A stretch of 64,000 bases of DNA from Rhodocyclus tenuis (GCF_014197755.1 NZ_JACIGE010000011.1:1-64000), one strand, 5' to 3'. Positions 49,006 to 56,271 are shown, numbered from the stretch's first letter. Program-made: numbers and translations. The notes: generated by a model not told the origin, from the sequence alone.

Positions 49006-49337
49006 GGCCGTGCCCCGGCGGTGGCGATGGGTGCGGCGCTGGCGCACAGTACAAGGGCGTGGGTCAATCCGCCGGCAGCGGCAGGCTCAGAGACGAAGAC
49101 AGACGGGGTGTGCGAGAGGTGAGAGGTATGCATGGCAGCGGGACTTGTGCCTGGGTGGATGGCGTCCCGGCATGCTAACGCATCCGGCGTCGCAAGCGCG
49201 GCGAGGTCCTGTACTGATGCCGGCATCGCGTTCGGCGGGAAAAGCCCAAGCGCCACGACGCGTGCCGGCCGGAAAACAAAAAAGCCACCCGAAGGCAGCT
49301 TTATGTTGTGGTTTCTACCTGATTCTTTGGAAGAATC
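49006..49337. other. Gap between glk and the element's left end
   Basis: 332 bases with no gene. It should contain the glk promoter. The notable item is the terminator at 49277-49302, which is the original terminator of tRNA-Val. Confidence 0.5.
49277..49302 (-). terminator. Original terminator of tRNA-Val, now separated from it
   Basis: Stem AAAGCCACC (49281-49289) / GGCAGCTTT (49294-49302), loop CGAA, two G-U pairs, and a T6 run on the minus strand. It sits 36 bases beyond the left copy of the tRNA 3' end, where it would have ended the tRNA before the element was inserted. Confidence 0.75.
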
Positions 49338-49382
49338 TGGTAGGCGCGATTGGACTCGAACCAACGACCCCCACCATGTCAA
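49338..49382. repeat. attL: Left attachment site: 45-bp copy of the tRNA-Val 3' end
   Basis: Identical over 45 bases to 53934-53978, including the CCA end, T arm and part of the anticodon arm. After base 49382 the tRNA sequence breaks off (AATGGGG instead of AAGGTGG), so it is not a functional tRNA. Confidence 0.92.
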
Positions 49383-49500
49383 TGGGGCTGGGCCGAAAGC
49401 GCCGTCTCTAAGTGTTTGATTGCGCTTGATCTTGGCGCTTGCCGGCGGTGAAAGATAGCCTGACATAGCTGTGATTTGCGAACGCTTTCATGTTGTTGCG

Positions 49501-49517
49501 TCATAGTTCCGTCATAG
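49501..49517 (+). repeat. Left candidate arm-type integrase site
   Basis: TCATAGTTCCGTCATAG matches 53851-53867 (TCATAGTTTCGCCATAG) at 15 of 17 positions, in the same orientation, each a short distance inside one end of the element. Each also contains the smaller repeat YCATAG twice. Confidence 0.45.
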
Positions 49518-49530
49518 GCCCTAGGTTCTC

Positions 49531-50751
49531 TTAAATCCTACCTGACTCCTTTAGGCTGTTCTCGATGGCATCAGGAAGTTGCGTTAGCTTAGGTACAACT
49601 TTTACTTTAAAGTGGTTGTGCAATTTGGCTTCTGAAATCATCGATGCGGTAAAGCCATCGGCTCGAAATAAGTCCACGAATGGGAAATGTGCGCAGTGTA
49701 GTGCGTCGCCAAAGTCACCTTCATCTGGAGGTCTACCCTTTCCCGACAATACCAGTTGTCGCCTAGCAATCCGGCTTTGAACCGTCAGTGCGCAAGTCAT
49801 ACCAGGAGCAGTCTCCCACGGAGACATTTTTGTCTGCAAAGAAGATGGTGAGACAGGGTTTTCACTCATTCTCGCGACAATCGTTCTTTGCATGTTCAGA
49901 ATTTCTTTGTCAAATTCTCTTCTGAAGAACTGCTCAAGTTTTTCATGCGGCAGACCGTCGGCAATTGCTTCGCGATACGCGTTGCGTATATCCTCTGAGT
50001 GCTTTAGAAGGTCGGAGTTGAGTTGGTTTGCCCCTGTTCGTAATAGACTGCACATTGGGGTAATCTTTTCCCATTGCTTCAAGAACCACTGAGGCCAATA
50101 TCTGAGGTCGCTTACTGAGCTACGAACTAGCTCTCTAAGTTCACTTTGTTGGGCGCCCGTTTCTAACGCGAGTGCTAGCTTTTCCGCGGCTCCGGGAGGT
50201 AAAGGGTAACGATCTTCAATTTCCCTAACCACACTGGCCCGCCCCTCCCGAAGCTTGGCCTTGCCGGCGGTTCGCAATCGTCCTTGCGGGTCAAAAAACG
50301 TTCTTTGCAGTTTTCTGCGCGTAGATCGATCATGTCCTGCGTTGCTTATCTCGTTGCGAAGAAGTGCAGTGGCCGAAAGAGACTCAACGTCGATGCCATC
50401 GATGGGAGGAACCCATTGTCCATCATTTCTGTATAGCCACTCGGAGTATGATTGAAGATTGAATTCTCCAGTGTTGCTGCATTCTCTTTCGAGAATCTCT
50501 ATAGTTGAAGCGAAACACTTTTTGCCGCATAGTTGAGATATTTTATCGATTCGGTTCCTTGCCAGTTCTATGTCCTCTTTTCTTAAAGGGGATGCTTCGA
50601 TTACATGGATGTAACTGAAGCGCATTTCAATAAAACCAAGCTCTTGCCAAGAAAGCAATTTTTCCTCAATGGAATTTAAATGATCTGGCTTGTTGCTCTC
50701 TGATAGGTCCGAGAAATCGGCGCTGTCGAGATATATTTGAAGCGGGCGCAT
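49531..50751 (-). CDS. Large PIN-like protein, element cargo
   Basis: A 406-aa soluble protein from ATG 50751 (GGAG eight bases upstream). I do not recognise a named family. The N-terminus IYLDSADFSDLSE and HVIEASP, and the C-terminal segment GDFGDALHCAH followed by DLFRADGFTASM, place conserved-looking acidic residues where PIN-domain nucleases have them, around a large helical insertion (about residues 60-330). That suggests a metal-dependent ribonuclease, perhaps defence or toxin cargo. Codon use is more AT-rich than in neighbouring genes. No separate antitoxin is obvious. PIN assignment is my inference from motif spacing. Confidence 0.7.
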   Translation of the reverse strand: MRPLQIYLDSADFSDLSESNKPDHLNSIEEKLLSWQELGFIEMRFSYIHVIEASPLRKEDIELARNRIDKISQLCGKKCFASTIEILERECSNTGEFNLQSYSEWLYRNDGQWVPPIDGIDVESLSATALLRNEISNAGHDRSTRRKLQRTFFDPQGRLRTAGKAKLREGRASVVREIEDRYPLPPGAAEKLALALETGAQQSELRELVRSSVSDLRYWPQWFLKQWEKITPMCSLLRTGANQLNSDLLKHSEDIRNAYREAIADGLPHEKLEQFFRREFDKEILNMQRTIVARMSENPVSPSSLQTKMSPWETAPGMTCALTVQSRIARRQLVLSGKGRPPDEGDFGDALHCAHFPFVDLFRADGFTASMISEAKLHNHFKVKVVPKLTQLPDAIENSLKESGRI

Positions 50752-50964
50752 CGTACACTCCACTTAAATTGATCGGGAAATTCATAAATACGATCATTCG
50801 AAGAAAACCTAATCAATTTTTCCGAGGCTTGGTGGGCAAGAAATAGTAAGGTTCATTTTCGTATCGTACTGCGCATGTGGATGACGAATCCACCACTCTG
50901 CAGGCAGTTGATGGTTTTCGGCTAACGGGTTACAGTTACCCTTCCCGAAAGCGAGGCCTCCTTC
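50752..50964. promoter_or_regulatory. Divergent control region in the mobile element
   Basis: 213 bases between the divergent cargo gene and the small helical-protein gene. AAATTGAT (50766-50773) and ATCAATTT (50812-50819) are perfect inverted 8-mers 38 bases apart and could be an operator pair. Repeated CGATC/CGTATCGTAC-type motifs are also seen. Confidence 0.4.
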
Positions 50965-51354
50965 ATGACCCTCACGCCCGCCGAAATCCAGAAGAACATA
51001 CACTCACTGGCTCCGTTCGATCGCGAGCGCATCGAGCATTTGCACGACATCGAGCGCCAAGCCATTGCCAGGTTTTCCGGCCAGCTCGACGAGCTGGAAG
51101 CAGCCATTGGCATGCTTCACATGGGCGATCACCTAGGATGGAAGCCTCTCGTTCTAGTTCACAACAAGCGGACGATCCGCAAGTACGAGGAAGTTCTCGG
51201 CATCAACATTCGCGAGTTCTTTCCGGAAGAGGGGCCGAGCGCCCATCGCTCCCTTGGCTACAAGATCGCCAAGAAGCTGGGTAACTTCTGGAAGGCGGTC
51301 AGCGGCGAGGTCAAGGACGACGAGCTGAAAGCGCAGCGGCGCGAACTGGCGTAA
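50965..51354 (+). CDS. Small helical protein of the mobile element
   Basis: A 129-aa protein starting TLTPAEIQKNIHSLAPFDRE. It is rich in helices, with LVLVHNKRTIRKYEEVLGIN and basic LGYKIAKKLGNFWKAV, and has no membrane segment. GAGG lies about ten bases before the ATG. I do not recognise the family. Its place just upstream of the replication gene and divergent from the cargo gene would fit a regulator or replication accessory protein; this is inference. Confidence 0.7.
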   Translation: MTLTPAEIQKNIHSLAPFDRERIEHLHDIERQAIARFSGQLDELEAAIGMLHMGDHLGWKPLVLVHNKRTIRKYEEVLGINIREFFPEEGPSAHRSLGYKIAKKLGNFWKAVSGEVKDDELKAQRRELA

Positions 51355-51370
51355 GGGGTAATAAAAACCC

Positions 51371-51400
51371 TTGACGAGGGTTCCAAGTACCCCTTATTCT
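51371..51400 (+). promoter_or_regulatory. Strong sigma-70-like promoter before the replication gene
   Basis: TTGACG (51371-51376), 18-base spacer, TATTCT (51395-51400). Small inverted repeats overlap it: AACCC/GGGTT around the -35 and CCCCT/AGGGG around the -10. The predicted start is at or near the ATG at 51408, implying a leaderless or very short leader transcript. Confidence 0.6.
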
Positions 51401-52576
51401 GAGGGGCATGAAAACCCCTTCGTCGTCCGCTACAGAGCAAGAAGACAACTCGACCGGCCTCGGGCTGGCCGCACGGATTGCCGCGCGAGCGGCAAACGTA
51501 CGGCCAAACGAGGCCGGAACCGCGGTGCTTGCGTCCGTGGTGGCCGAAGATCGGGCGACATCCCCCCGTCTGGTAACACGGGAACACGGGGGGAAAGTTT
51601 TGATACCCCCCATCATCAAGACTGCGCGGCAATCGACCAAGGCGCTGCTAGTAGGGACCGGAAAACAGGTGGCGATGTTGCGTCGACTGTAAGGTCGGGC
51701 GTCCATCCCTTCGCCGCGCTCACGGACTGGTTGAGCGTTTCGTTTCCTTTTGCCGGTACGTCGCAGGCGGTAGCAGCGCTGTTTCGCGGCGTCATCGAGA
51801 ATCTCGGCCCCAGGTTCGGGGGGCTGACGGATCGCCGTCGAGGTTTGAACGGTTTCACCCACTTGTTCCAGTTCGATCATGGCGGCGCGATGTTCGCGTA
51901 TGGCGGGCAGCGTGGCATGGGCTTCTTGTCTATCCCCGGCGAGGGCTGCGCCTTGGTCGAGGATTGGGGCAGGGCGCACGCGTTCTTGCGTGACGTGCTG
52001 AAGGCGCGCATCACGCGCTGGGATGGCGCCGTCGATGACTACGAAGGACGTTATTCGGTCGACCTCGCGCTGGCGTGGTTTCTCGAAGGACGTTTTGGTA
52101 CGCGTGGCAACCAGCCGCGCATGAAACAAGTTGGTAACTTGGCTGCCCCGGACGGATCGGGGCGGACGCTCAACATCGGCATTCGCAAGAACGGGAAGAT
52201 GCTGCGCATCTACGAGAAAGGGCGCCAGCTTGGCTGTGCCTCTTCACCGTGGACGAGGTGGGAGCTTGAACTCCACAACCGGGACCGGGAAGTACCGCTC
52301 GATGTGTTGTTGAATCCGGGGCCATACGTGGCCGGCGCCTATTCGTGCCTTGGTTGGGTCAGTGAAGAGGCGTGCCGCGTACGGACCTTGCGCAAAACCG
52401 GCGAGATTTCCTACGAACATCTGACGCCCTGGGCGCGGGTTGCTTACGGGACGCACTTCAGTGTGATGCTGGGCGTTGAAGGCAGCGCCGAGGCCGTGCT
52501 TGAAAAACTGGTGATGCCGGGGACGCCGCGACGCTTGCGCCTTCCTGTCATCGCGCCTTCCGGGGGCGATGCATGA
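51371..52576 (+). CDS. RstA-like rolling-circle replication initiator (Rep_trans family)
   Basis: The conserved part begins near 51710 with AALTDWLSVSFPFAG, followed by RWDGAVDDYEGRYSVDLAL, GRTLNIGIRKNGKMLRIYEK and RWELELHNRDREVPLDVLL, the pattern of phage/plasmid replication initiation factors (CTX-phage RstA, PF02486). It should nick the double-strand origin and start rolling-circle replication. The start is unclear: the only in-frame candidate is TTG 51371, which is the -35 box of the promoter, and the first 110 codons are not protein-like; see the overlapping 94-aa ORF. It ends overlapping the HTH gene (ATGA). Confidence 0.8.
   Translation: MTRVPSTPYSEGHENPFVVRYRARRQLDRPRAGRTDCRASGKRTAKRGRNRGACVRGGRRSGDIPPSGNTGTRGESFDTPHHQDCAAIDQGAASRDRKTGGDVASTVRSGVHPFAALTDWLSVSFPFAGTSQAVAALFRGVIENLGPRFGGLTDRRRGLNGFTHLFQFDHGGAMFAYGGQRGMGFLSIPGEGCALVEDWGRAHAFLRDVLKARITRWDGAVDDYEGRYSVDLALAWFLEGRFGTRGNQPRMKQVGNLAAPDGSGRTLNIGIRKNGKMLRIYEKGRQLGCASSPWTRWELELHNRDREVPLDVLLNPGPYVAGAYSCLGWVSEEACRVRTLRKTGEISYEHLTPWARVAYGTHFSVMLGVEGSAEAVLEKLVMPGTPRRLRLPVIAPSGGDA
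51408..51692 (+). CDS. 94-aa ORF overlapping the start of the replication initiator
   Basis: ATG 51408 follows GAGGGG at 51401-51406. The product has a protein-like composition, with SPRLVTREHGGKVLIPP near the end resembling N-terminal parts of RstA-like initiators. It ends at 51692, where the initiator frame (shifted by -1) begins to show the conserved DWLSVSF. It may be the original N-terminus of the initiator separated by a frameshift, or an independent small gene. Confidence 0.45.
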   Translation: MKTPSSSATEQEDNSTGLGLAARIAARAANVRPNEAGTAVLASVVAEDRATSPRLVTREHGGKVLIPPIIKTARQSTKALLVGTGKQVAMLRRL

Positions 52577-52902
52577 AAACGCTCACGCTGAAAGAGGCGG
52601 CGAGCTTCCTCCACATTCACCCGATCACGCTGCTGCGCAAGGCTCAGGCCGGCGAAGTGCCAGCAGCGAAGCCCGGCAAGTGCTGGGTCTTTCTCGACCT
52701 TGACCTGGCGGAATACCTCCGCTCACACTACAGGTGGCAAGCGTCGAGGGATAGCTCCGAAAGAAAGGAGGCCACATGGCTATCTATCGACAGAAGGAGT
52801 CGTCTCTCTGGTGGATCGACATTACCATCGGAGGACGAAGAGTACGCCAGAGCACTGGGACTGCCGACCGCACGCGTGCGCAGGAGTATCACGACCGCCT
52901 GA
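52573..52902 (+). CDS. Helix-turn-helix excisionase/regulator
   Basis: A 109-aa protein whose N-terminal half (KTLTLKEAASFLHIHPITLL, then KAQAGEVPAAKPGKCWVFL) is an excisionase-type MerR-like HTH (HTH_17). The C-terminal half overlaps the integrase gene by 127 bases and may be a by-product of that overlap. The ATG overlaps the initiator stop. A recombination directionality factor for the integrase is the natural role. Confidence 0.82.
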   Translation: MKTLTLKEAASFLHIHPITLLRKAQAGEVPAAKPGKCWVFLDLDLAEYLRSHYRWQASRDSSERKEATWLSIDRRSRLSGGSTLPSEDEEYARALGLPTARVRRSITTA

Positions 52903-53867
52903 AGGTTCAATGCTGGGAACAGCAACGGCTCGGCGCCAAGCCGCGCTACACGTGGCGCGAGGCGGTTGTCCGCTACCTGCGCGAATCGGCGGGTAAAGCG
53001 TCGCTTGAGAACGACCGCCATGCGCTGCGCTGGCTCGATCCGCATCTTGGCGAGAAGACGCTCGATCAGGTCGACAAGGCGATGGTCGAGCAGATCACCG
53101 CCGAGCGCGCCAAGCCGTATGTCCGCGTCTACAAGAGCGGCCAGAAGCGCGAATGCAAGCCGGGTGTCGATACGGTCAATCGCTTCCTGACGACGCTGCG
53201 TGCGCTGCTGAACAAGGCGCGCGACGAGTGGGAGTGGATCGAGCGGGCGCCGAAGGTGAAGGCGCTTAAGGGGGCGAAAAGTCGGGTGCGCTGGATTTCA
53301 CGCACCGAGGCCGACAAGCTCCTTGCCGAACTGCCGGCGCACTTGGCAGCGATGGCCGAATTCACCTTGCAGACCGGGCTGCGGCGGGCGAACGTGACAC
53401 ATCTGCAGTGGTCGCAGGTCGATCTGGCGAGACGGACGGCGTGGGTGCTTGGCGAGAACGTCAAGAACCGGAAGGCGCTGGCGGTGCCGTTGTCGAACAA
53501 GGCAGTGGAGGTGCTGGAAGAGTGGGGCGGCAAGGATACGCGCTGGGTCTTTCCGAAGGCTGGGCGGCCTGTCCATCAGACGAGCACCAAGGCATGGTTC
53601 GACGCATTGAAGCGGGCAGGGATTGCGGACTTCTGCTGGCACGATCTGCGGCACACCTGGGCGAGCTGGCACGTGCAGAACGGAACGCCGCTGCATGTGC
53701 TGCAGGAGCTGGGCCGCTGGTCGTCGTTGAAGATGGTGCAGCGGTATGCCCACCTCAGCGGCGAACATTTGCGGGCGTGGGTCGATCAGCCGGCTTTGCT
53801 CGCAGTGCAAAAGGCTGAGCCAGTGCAGGCGGTGAGCGATGGCGAGCAAGTCATAGTTTCGCCATAG
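52776..53867 (+). CDS. int: Tyrosine recombinase/integrase of the tRNA-Val element
   Basis: A 363-aa phage-type integrase. Arm-binding N-terminal region (about 1-60), core-binding domain (about 60-160) and catalytic domain with Arg (TGLRRANVTHL), Lys (NRKALAVPLS), HxxR (HDLRHTWASW), Trp/His (LGRWSSLKM) and the nucleophile Tyr (VQRYAHLS). The strong AAAGGAGG site precedes ATG 52776. It lies next to the intact tRNA-Val, its evident target. Confidence 0.95.
   Translation: MAIYRQKESSLWWIDITIGGRRVRQSTGTADRTRAQEYHDRLKVQCWEQQRLGAKPRYTWREAVVRYLRESAGKASLENDRHALRWLDPHLGEKTLDQVDKAMVEQITAERAKPYVRVYKSGQKRECKPGVDTVNRFLTTLRALLNKARDEWEWIERAPKVKALKGAKSRVRWISRTEADKLLAELPAHLAAMAEFTLQTGLRRANVTHLQWSQVDLARRTAWVLGENVKNRKALAVPLSNKAVEVLEEWGGKDTRWVFPKAGRPVHQTSTKAWFDALKRAGIADFCWHDLRHTWASWHVQNGTPLHVLQELGRWSSLKMVQRYAHLSGEHLRAWVDQPALLAVQKAEPVQAVSDGEQVIVSP
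53851..53867 (+). repeat. Right candidate arm-type integrase site
   Basis: TCATAGTTTCGCCATAG, matching 49501-49517 at 15 of 17 bases in direct orientation. It covers the last codons and stop of the integrase, 67 bases before the right attachment repeat. Confidence 0.45.
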
Positions 53868-53876
53868 TCAACGAAA

Positions 53877-53925
53877 AAACCGCCCGGAGGCGGTTTGAAC
53901 GTTAGCGGAATGCGTTGATTCCGCT
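53877..53925 (-). terminator. Element-borne terminator now serving tRNA-Val
   Basis: Stem AAACCGCC (53877-53884) / GGCGGTTT (53889-53896), loop CGGA, followed on the minus strand by T6. A second perfect hairpin, AGCGGAAT (53904-53911) / ATTCCGCT (53918-53925), lies between it and the tRNA. The integrase gene also ends into it from the other side. Confidence 0.82.
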
Positions 53926-53933
53926 AAGAAATT

Positions 53934-53978
53934 TGGTAGGCGCGATTGGACTCGAACCAACGACCCCCACCATGTCAA
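53934..53978. repeat. attR: Right attachment site inside tRNA-Val
   Basis: The intact tRNA copy of the 45-bp repeat also found at 49338-49382. Confidence 0.92.
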
Positions 53979-54010
53979 GGTGGTGCTCTAACCAGCTGAG
54001 CTACGCGCCT
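53934..54010 (-). tRNA. tRNA-Val (anticodon GAC)
   Basis: Minus-strand cloverleaf: acceptor AGGCGCG/CGCGCCT, D arm GCTC...GAGC, anticodon stem CCACC/GGTGG around TTGACAT (anticodon GAC), T arm GTTGG-TTCGAGT-CCAAT, encoded CCA. The gene is complete; the element reconstitutes its 3' end on integration. Confidence 0.96.
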
Positions 54011-54235
54011 CCCGTTCGCCGAAACCTTGGCGTCCCGAAGGAAGCGCGCATTATAGCGACTCTTTCGCGGATTGCAACACGTGTGCGCAAACTCTTTACA
54101 TTGCCGATGATGCTTTACACTGCCGGCCACGCGCCGCGGCGCAGTGCGCACGCCGGTGTGCGCGAGCGCTTGCCCGGGAACGGCCGTGCCCTGCGCCGGT
54201 CTGTTGCCTTGATCACTTCAAGTCATTTTCGAGTC

Positions 54236-55366
54236 ATGCCCTACCGAATCCTCAATGTTTCCGAGCACGGTGTGCTCGACAGCTATCTCGCCAAGCTGGC
54301 CGAAAACGGCTACAGCGCGGACGCCGCGCAACTCGCGGCAGCCAGGCGCCTGCAGCAGCTCTACAGCGAGCTGCTGGCGTTCAAGGTGGCGCGGCGCACC
54401 GCCTGGCGCAAGATGCTGTCGCGCGCGACACCGCCGCGTGGCGTCTATTTCTGGGGCGGTGTCGGCCGCGGCAAGAGCTTCCTGATGGACTGCTTCTTCG
54501 CCGCTGTTCCCTACCAGCGCAAGCGGCGCGTGCATTTCCACGCCTTCATGCAGGAGGTGCATTCGCGACTGAATGCGCTCAAGGGCGGCAGCGATCCGCT
54601 GGACAAGGTTGCCGACCAGATCGCCGGCGAGCTGCGCCTGCTCTGTTTCGACGAGTTTCACGTCTCCGACATCGCCGACGCGATGATCCTCGGCCGCCTG
54701 CTCGAAGCCTTGTTCGCGCGCGGCGTGGTCATCGTCATGACTTCGAACTACCCGCCAAAGCGGCTTTATCCGGACGGCCTGCAGCGCGAGAACTTCCTGC
54801 CGACGATTGCGCTGATCGAGCGCCAGCTCGACGTGGTCGAGGTCGACGCCGGTATCGATTACCGGCAGCGCTCGCTTGAGCGCGTCGAGACCTTCCGCGT
54901 GCCGGCCGACGCCGCGGCCGAAAGGCAGCAGGCGGCGACCTTTGCCGAACTGGCCGCCGGGGAGGGAGCGGGGGCGATGGCCGGTGAAGGCGCGGGCGAG
55001 ATCGACATTCTCGGCCGGCCGATTGCCTTCCGCCGGCGTGCCGCCGGGGTGATCTGGTTCGACTTCGATGCGCTGTGCGGCGGCCCGCGTTCGCAGAACG
55101 ACTACCTCGAACTGGCGCGGCGCTTTCCGACCGTGCTGCTCTCGGGCATTCCGCAGATGGATGCGCGCCACTCGGCCGAGGCGCGCCGCTTCACCTGGCT
55201 GGTCGATGTGTTCTACGATTTCCGCGTCAAGCTGATCGCCACCGCCGCCTGCGAGCCCGAACAGCTCTACGTCGCCGGCACGCAGGCCAGCGAGTTCTTT
55301 CGCACCGCCAGCCGCTTGACCGAAATGCGCACGCGCGAGTATCTGGCGCTGCCGCATCTGGTCTGA
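54236..55366 (+). CDS. zapE: Cell division ATPase ZapE (AFG1-like)
   Basis: A 376-aa AAA-type ATPase: Walker A GGVGRGKSFLMD (about residues 75-86), HFHAFMQEVH, Walker B LLCFDEFHVSDIADAMIL, VMTSNYPPKRLYPDGLQREN and a C-terminal LVDVFYDFRVKL with the Arg finger region. ZapE associates with FtsZ at the division site. ATG 54236 gives PYRILNVSEHGVLDSY; open frame upstream runs back into tRNA-Val. Confidence 0.95.
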   Translation: MPYRILNVSEHGVLDSYLAKLAENGYSADAAQLAAARRLQQLYSELLAFKVARRTAWRKMLSRATPPRGVYFWGGVGRGKSFLMDCFFAAVPYQRKRRVHFHAFMQEVHSRLNALKGGSDPLDKVADQIAGELRLLCFDEFHVSDIADAMILGRLLEALFARGVVIVMTSNYPPKRLYPDGLQRENFLPTIALIERQLDVVEVDAGIDYRQRSLERVETFRVPADAAAERQQAATFAELAAGEGAGAMAGEGAGEIDILGRPIAFRRRAAGVIWFDFDALCGGPRSQNDYLELARRFPTVLLSGIPQMDARHSAEARRFTWLVDVFYDFRVKLIATAACEPEQLYVAGTQASEFFRTASRLTEMRTREYLALPHLV

Positions 55367-55422
55367 AGCGGGTGCCGCGGGTGGCGTCGACGCTTCCGGC
55401 ATTGAACTGAAGAGGAGTTGTC

Positions 55423-56271
55423 ATGCGTCGCCTGCTCCTGCTGCTCTGCTTTCTTGCTGCGCCGGCGCTGGCGCAGGAGCTCGAAGTCATTCCGCTCAAG
55501 CATCGCAGCGTCGAGCAACTGCTGCCCGCCTTGCGACCGCTGCTCGAGCCGGGCGGCGCCCTGTCGGGAATGGGCAACCAGCTGATCGTGCGCGCTTCGC
55601 AGCGCAATCGCCAACAGCTCAAGCAGGCGCTGGCGGCGCTCGATACGCCGCAGCGCCGGCTGATGATTCGCGTCAGCCAGAACCGCGACGGCGAATCCGC
55701 GCTGCAGGCGGGCAGCGTCTATGGCGAGTTTGCCGGCAGCGGCAGCCGCAATGTGCGCATCGTCGGGCCGTCGGCTGGCGTGGCGGGTGGTACGCGCATC
55801 GAGGTACAGCGCGGGGGCAGCCGCATCGGCGGCAGCGTCGTCGACACGCGCGACGCGAGCGAGGCGCGCGCCAGCCAGTCGGTGCAGGTGGTCGAAGGCG
55901 GCAATGCCTTCATCCAGGTTGGCCGCGCGCTGCCCTTGCCGCTGCGTCAGACCTGGGTCGGGCCGGGCGGCGCGGTGAGCAGCGAGTCGGTTGTCTATCG
56001 CGACGTCGGGCAGGGCTTCTACGCGCGGCCGCAGCTCAACGGCGAGCGGGTGACGCTGGAGATCAGCCCGCAGGCCGACAGCGTCGGCGCCGGCGGGGCC
56101 ATCGAGGTGCAGCGTTTGACCACGACGGTGTCCGGGCGTCTCGGCGAGTGGATCGAGCTCGGCGGCAGCGGCCAGCTGGCGAGCCAGAGCGGCGGCAACG
56201 GCTGGACAGTGGGCAGCAGCGAGGCGCGCGACAGCCGCAGCGTCTGGCTGCGCGTTGACGAAGTGCAGTAG
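55423..56271 (+). CDS. Exported protein with secretin N-domain
   Basis: A 282-aa protein with a signal peptide (RRLLLLLCFLAAPALA) and, at about residues 20-90, the secretin/NolW N-domain pattern (LEVIPLKHRSVEQLLPALRPLL, then NQLIVRASQRNRQQLKQALAAL). A Gly/Ser-rich beta region follows, but there is no secretin pore domain. An orphan secretin-N protein could be a periplasmic assembly partner. Ribosome site GAGGAG precedes ATG 55423; 56 bases after zapE. Confidence 0.85.
   Translation: MRRLLLLLCFLAAPALAQELEVIPLKHRSVEQLLPALRPLLEPGGALSGMGNQLIVRASQRNRQQLKQALAALDTPQRRLMIRVSQNRDGESALQAGSVYGEFAGSGSRNVRIVGPSAGVAGGTRIEVQRGGSRIGGSVVDTRDASEARASQSVQVVEGGNAFIQVGRALPLPLRQTWVGPGGAVSSESVVYRDVGQGFYARPQLNGERVTLEISPQADSVGAGGAIEVQRLTTTVSGRLGEWIELGGSGQLASQSGGNGWTVGSSEARDSRSVWLRVDEVQ

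Larger units (their letters stand above)
49338..53978. mobile_element. Small integrative element inserted in the 3' end of tRNA-Val(GAC)
   Basis: A 4.6-kb insert bounded by a perfect 45-bp direct repeat (49338-49382 and 53934-53978) that is the 3' part of tRNA-Val. Contents in order: a divergent PIN-like gene (minus), a small helical-protein gene, an ORF of 94 aa, an RstA-type replication initiator, an HTH excisionase-like gene and a tyrosine integrase next to the intact tRNA. Base composition is visibly more AT-rich around 49500-50960 than the flanks. No capsid, coat, Zot/pI or conjugation gene is present, so a satellite phage or minimal integrative element is likely. Confidence 0.92.

Noticed and set aside
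49338-49382. A second tRNA-Val gene
   Set aside because: Only the 3' 45 bases match; the anticodon stem partner, D arm and 5' acceptor strand are missing, so it is the attachment repeat.
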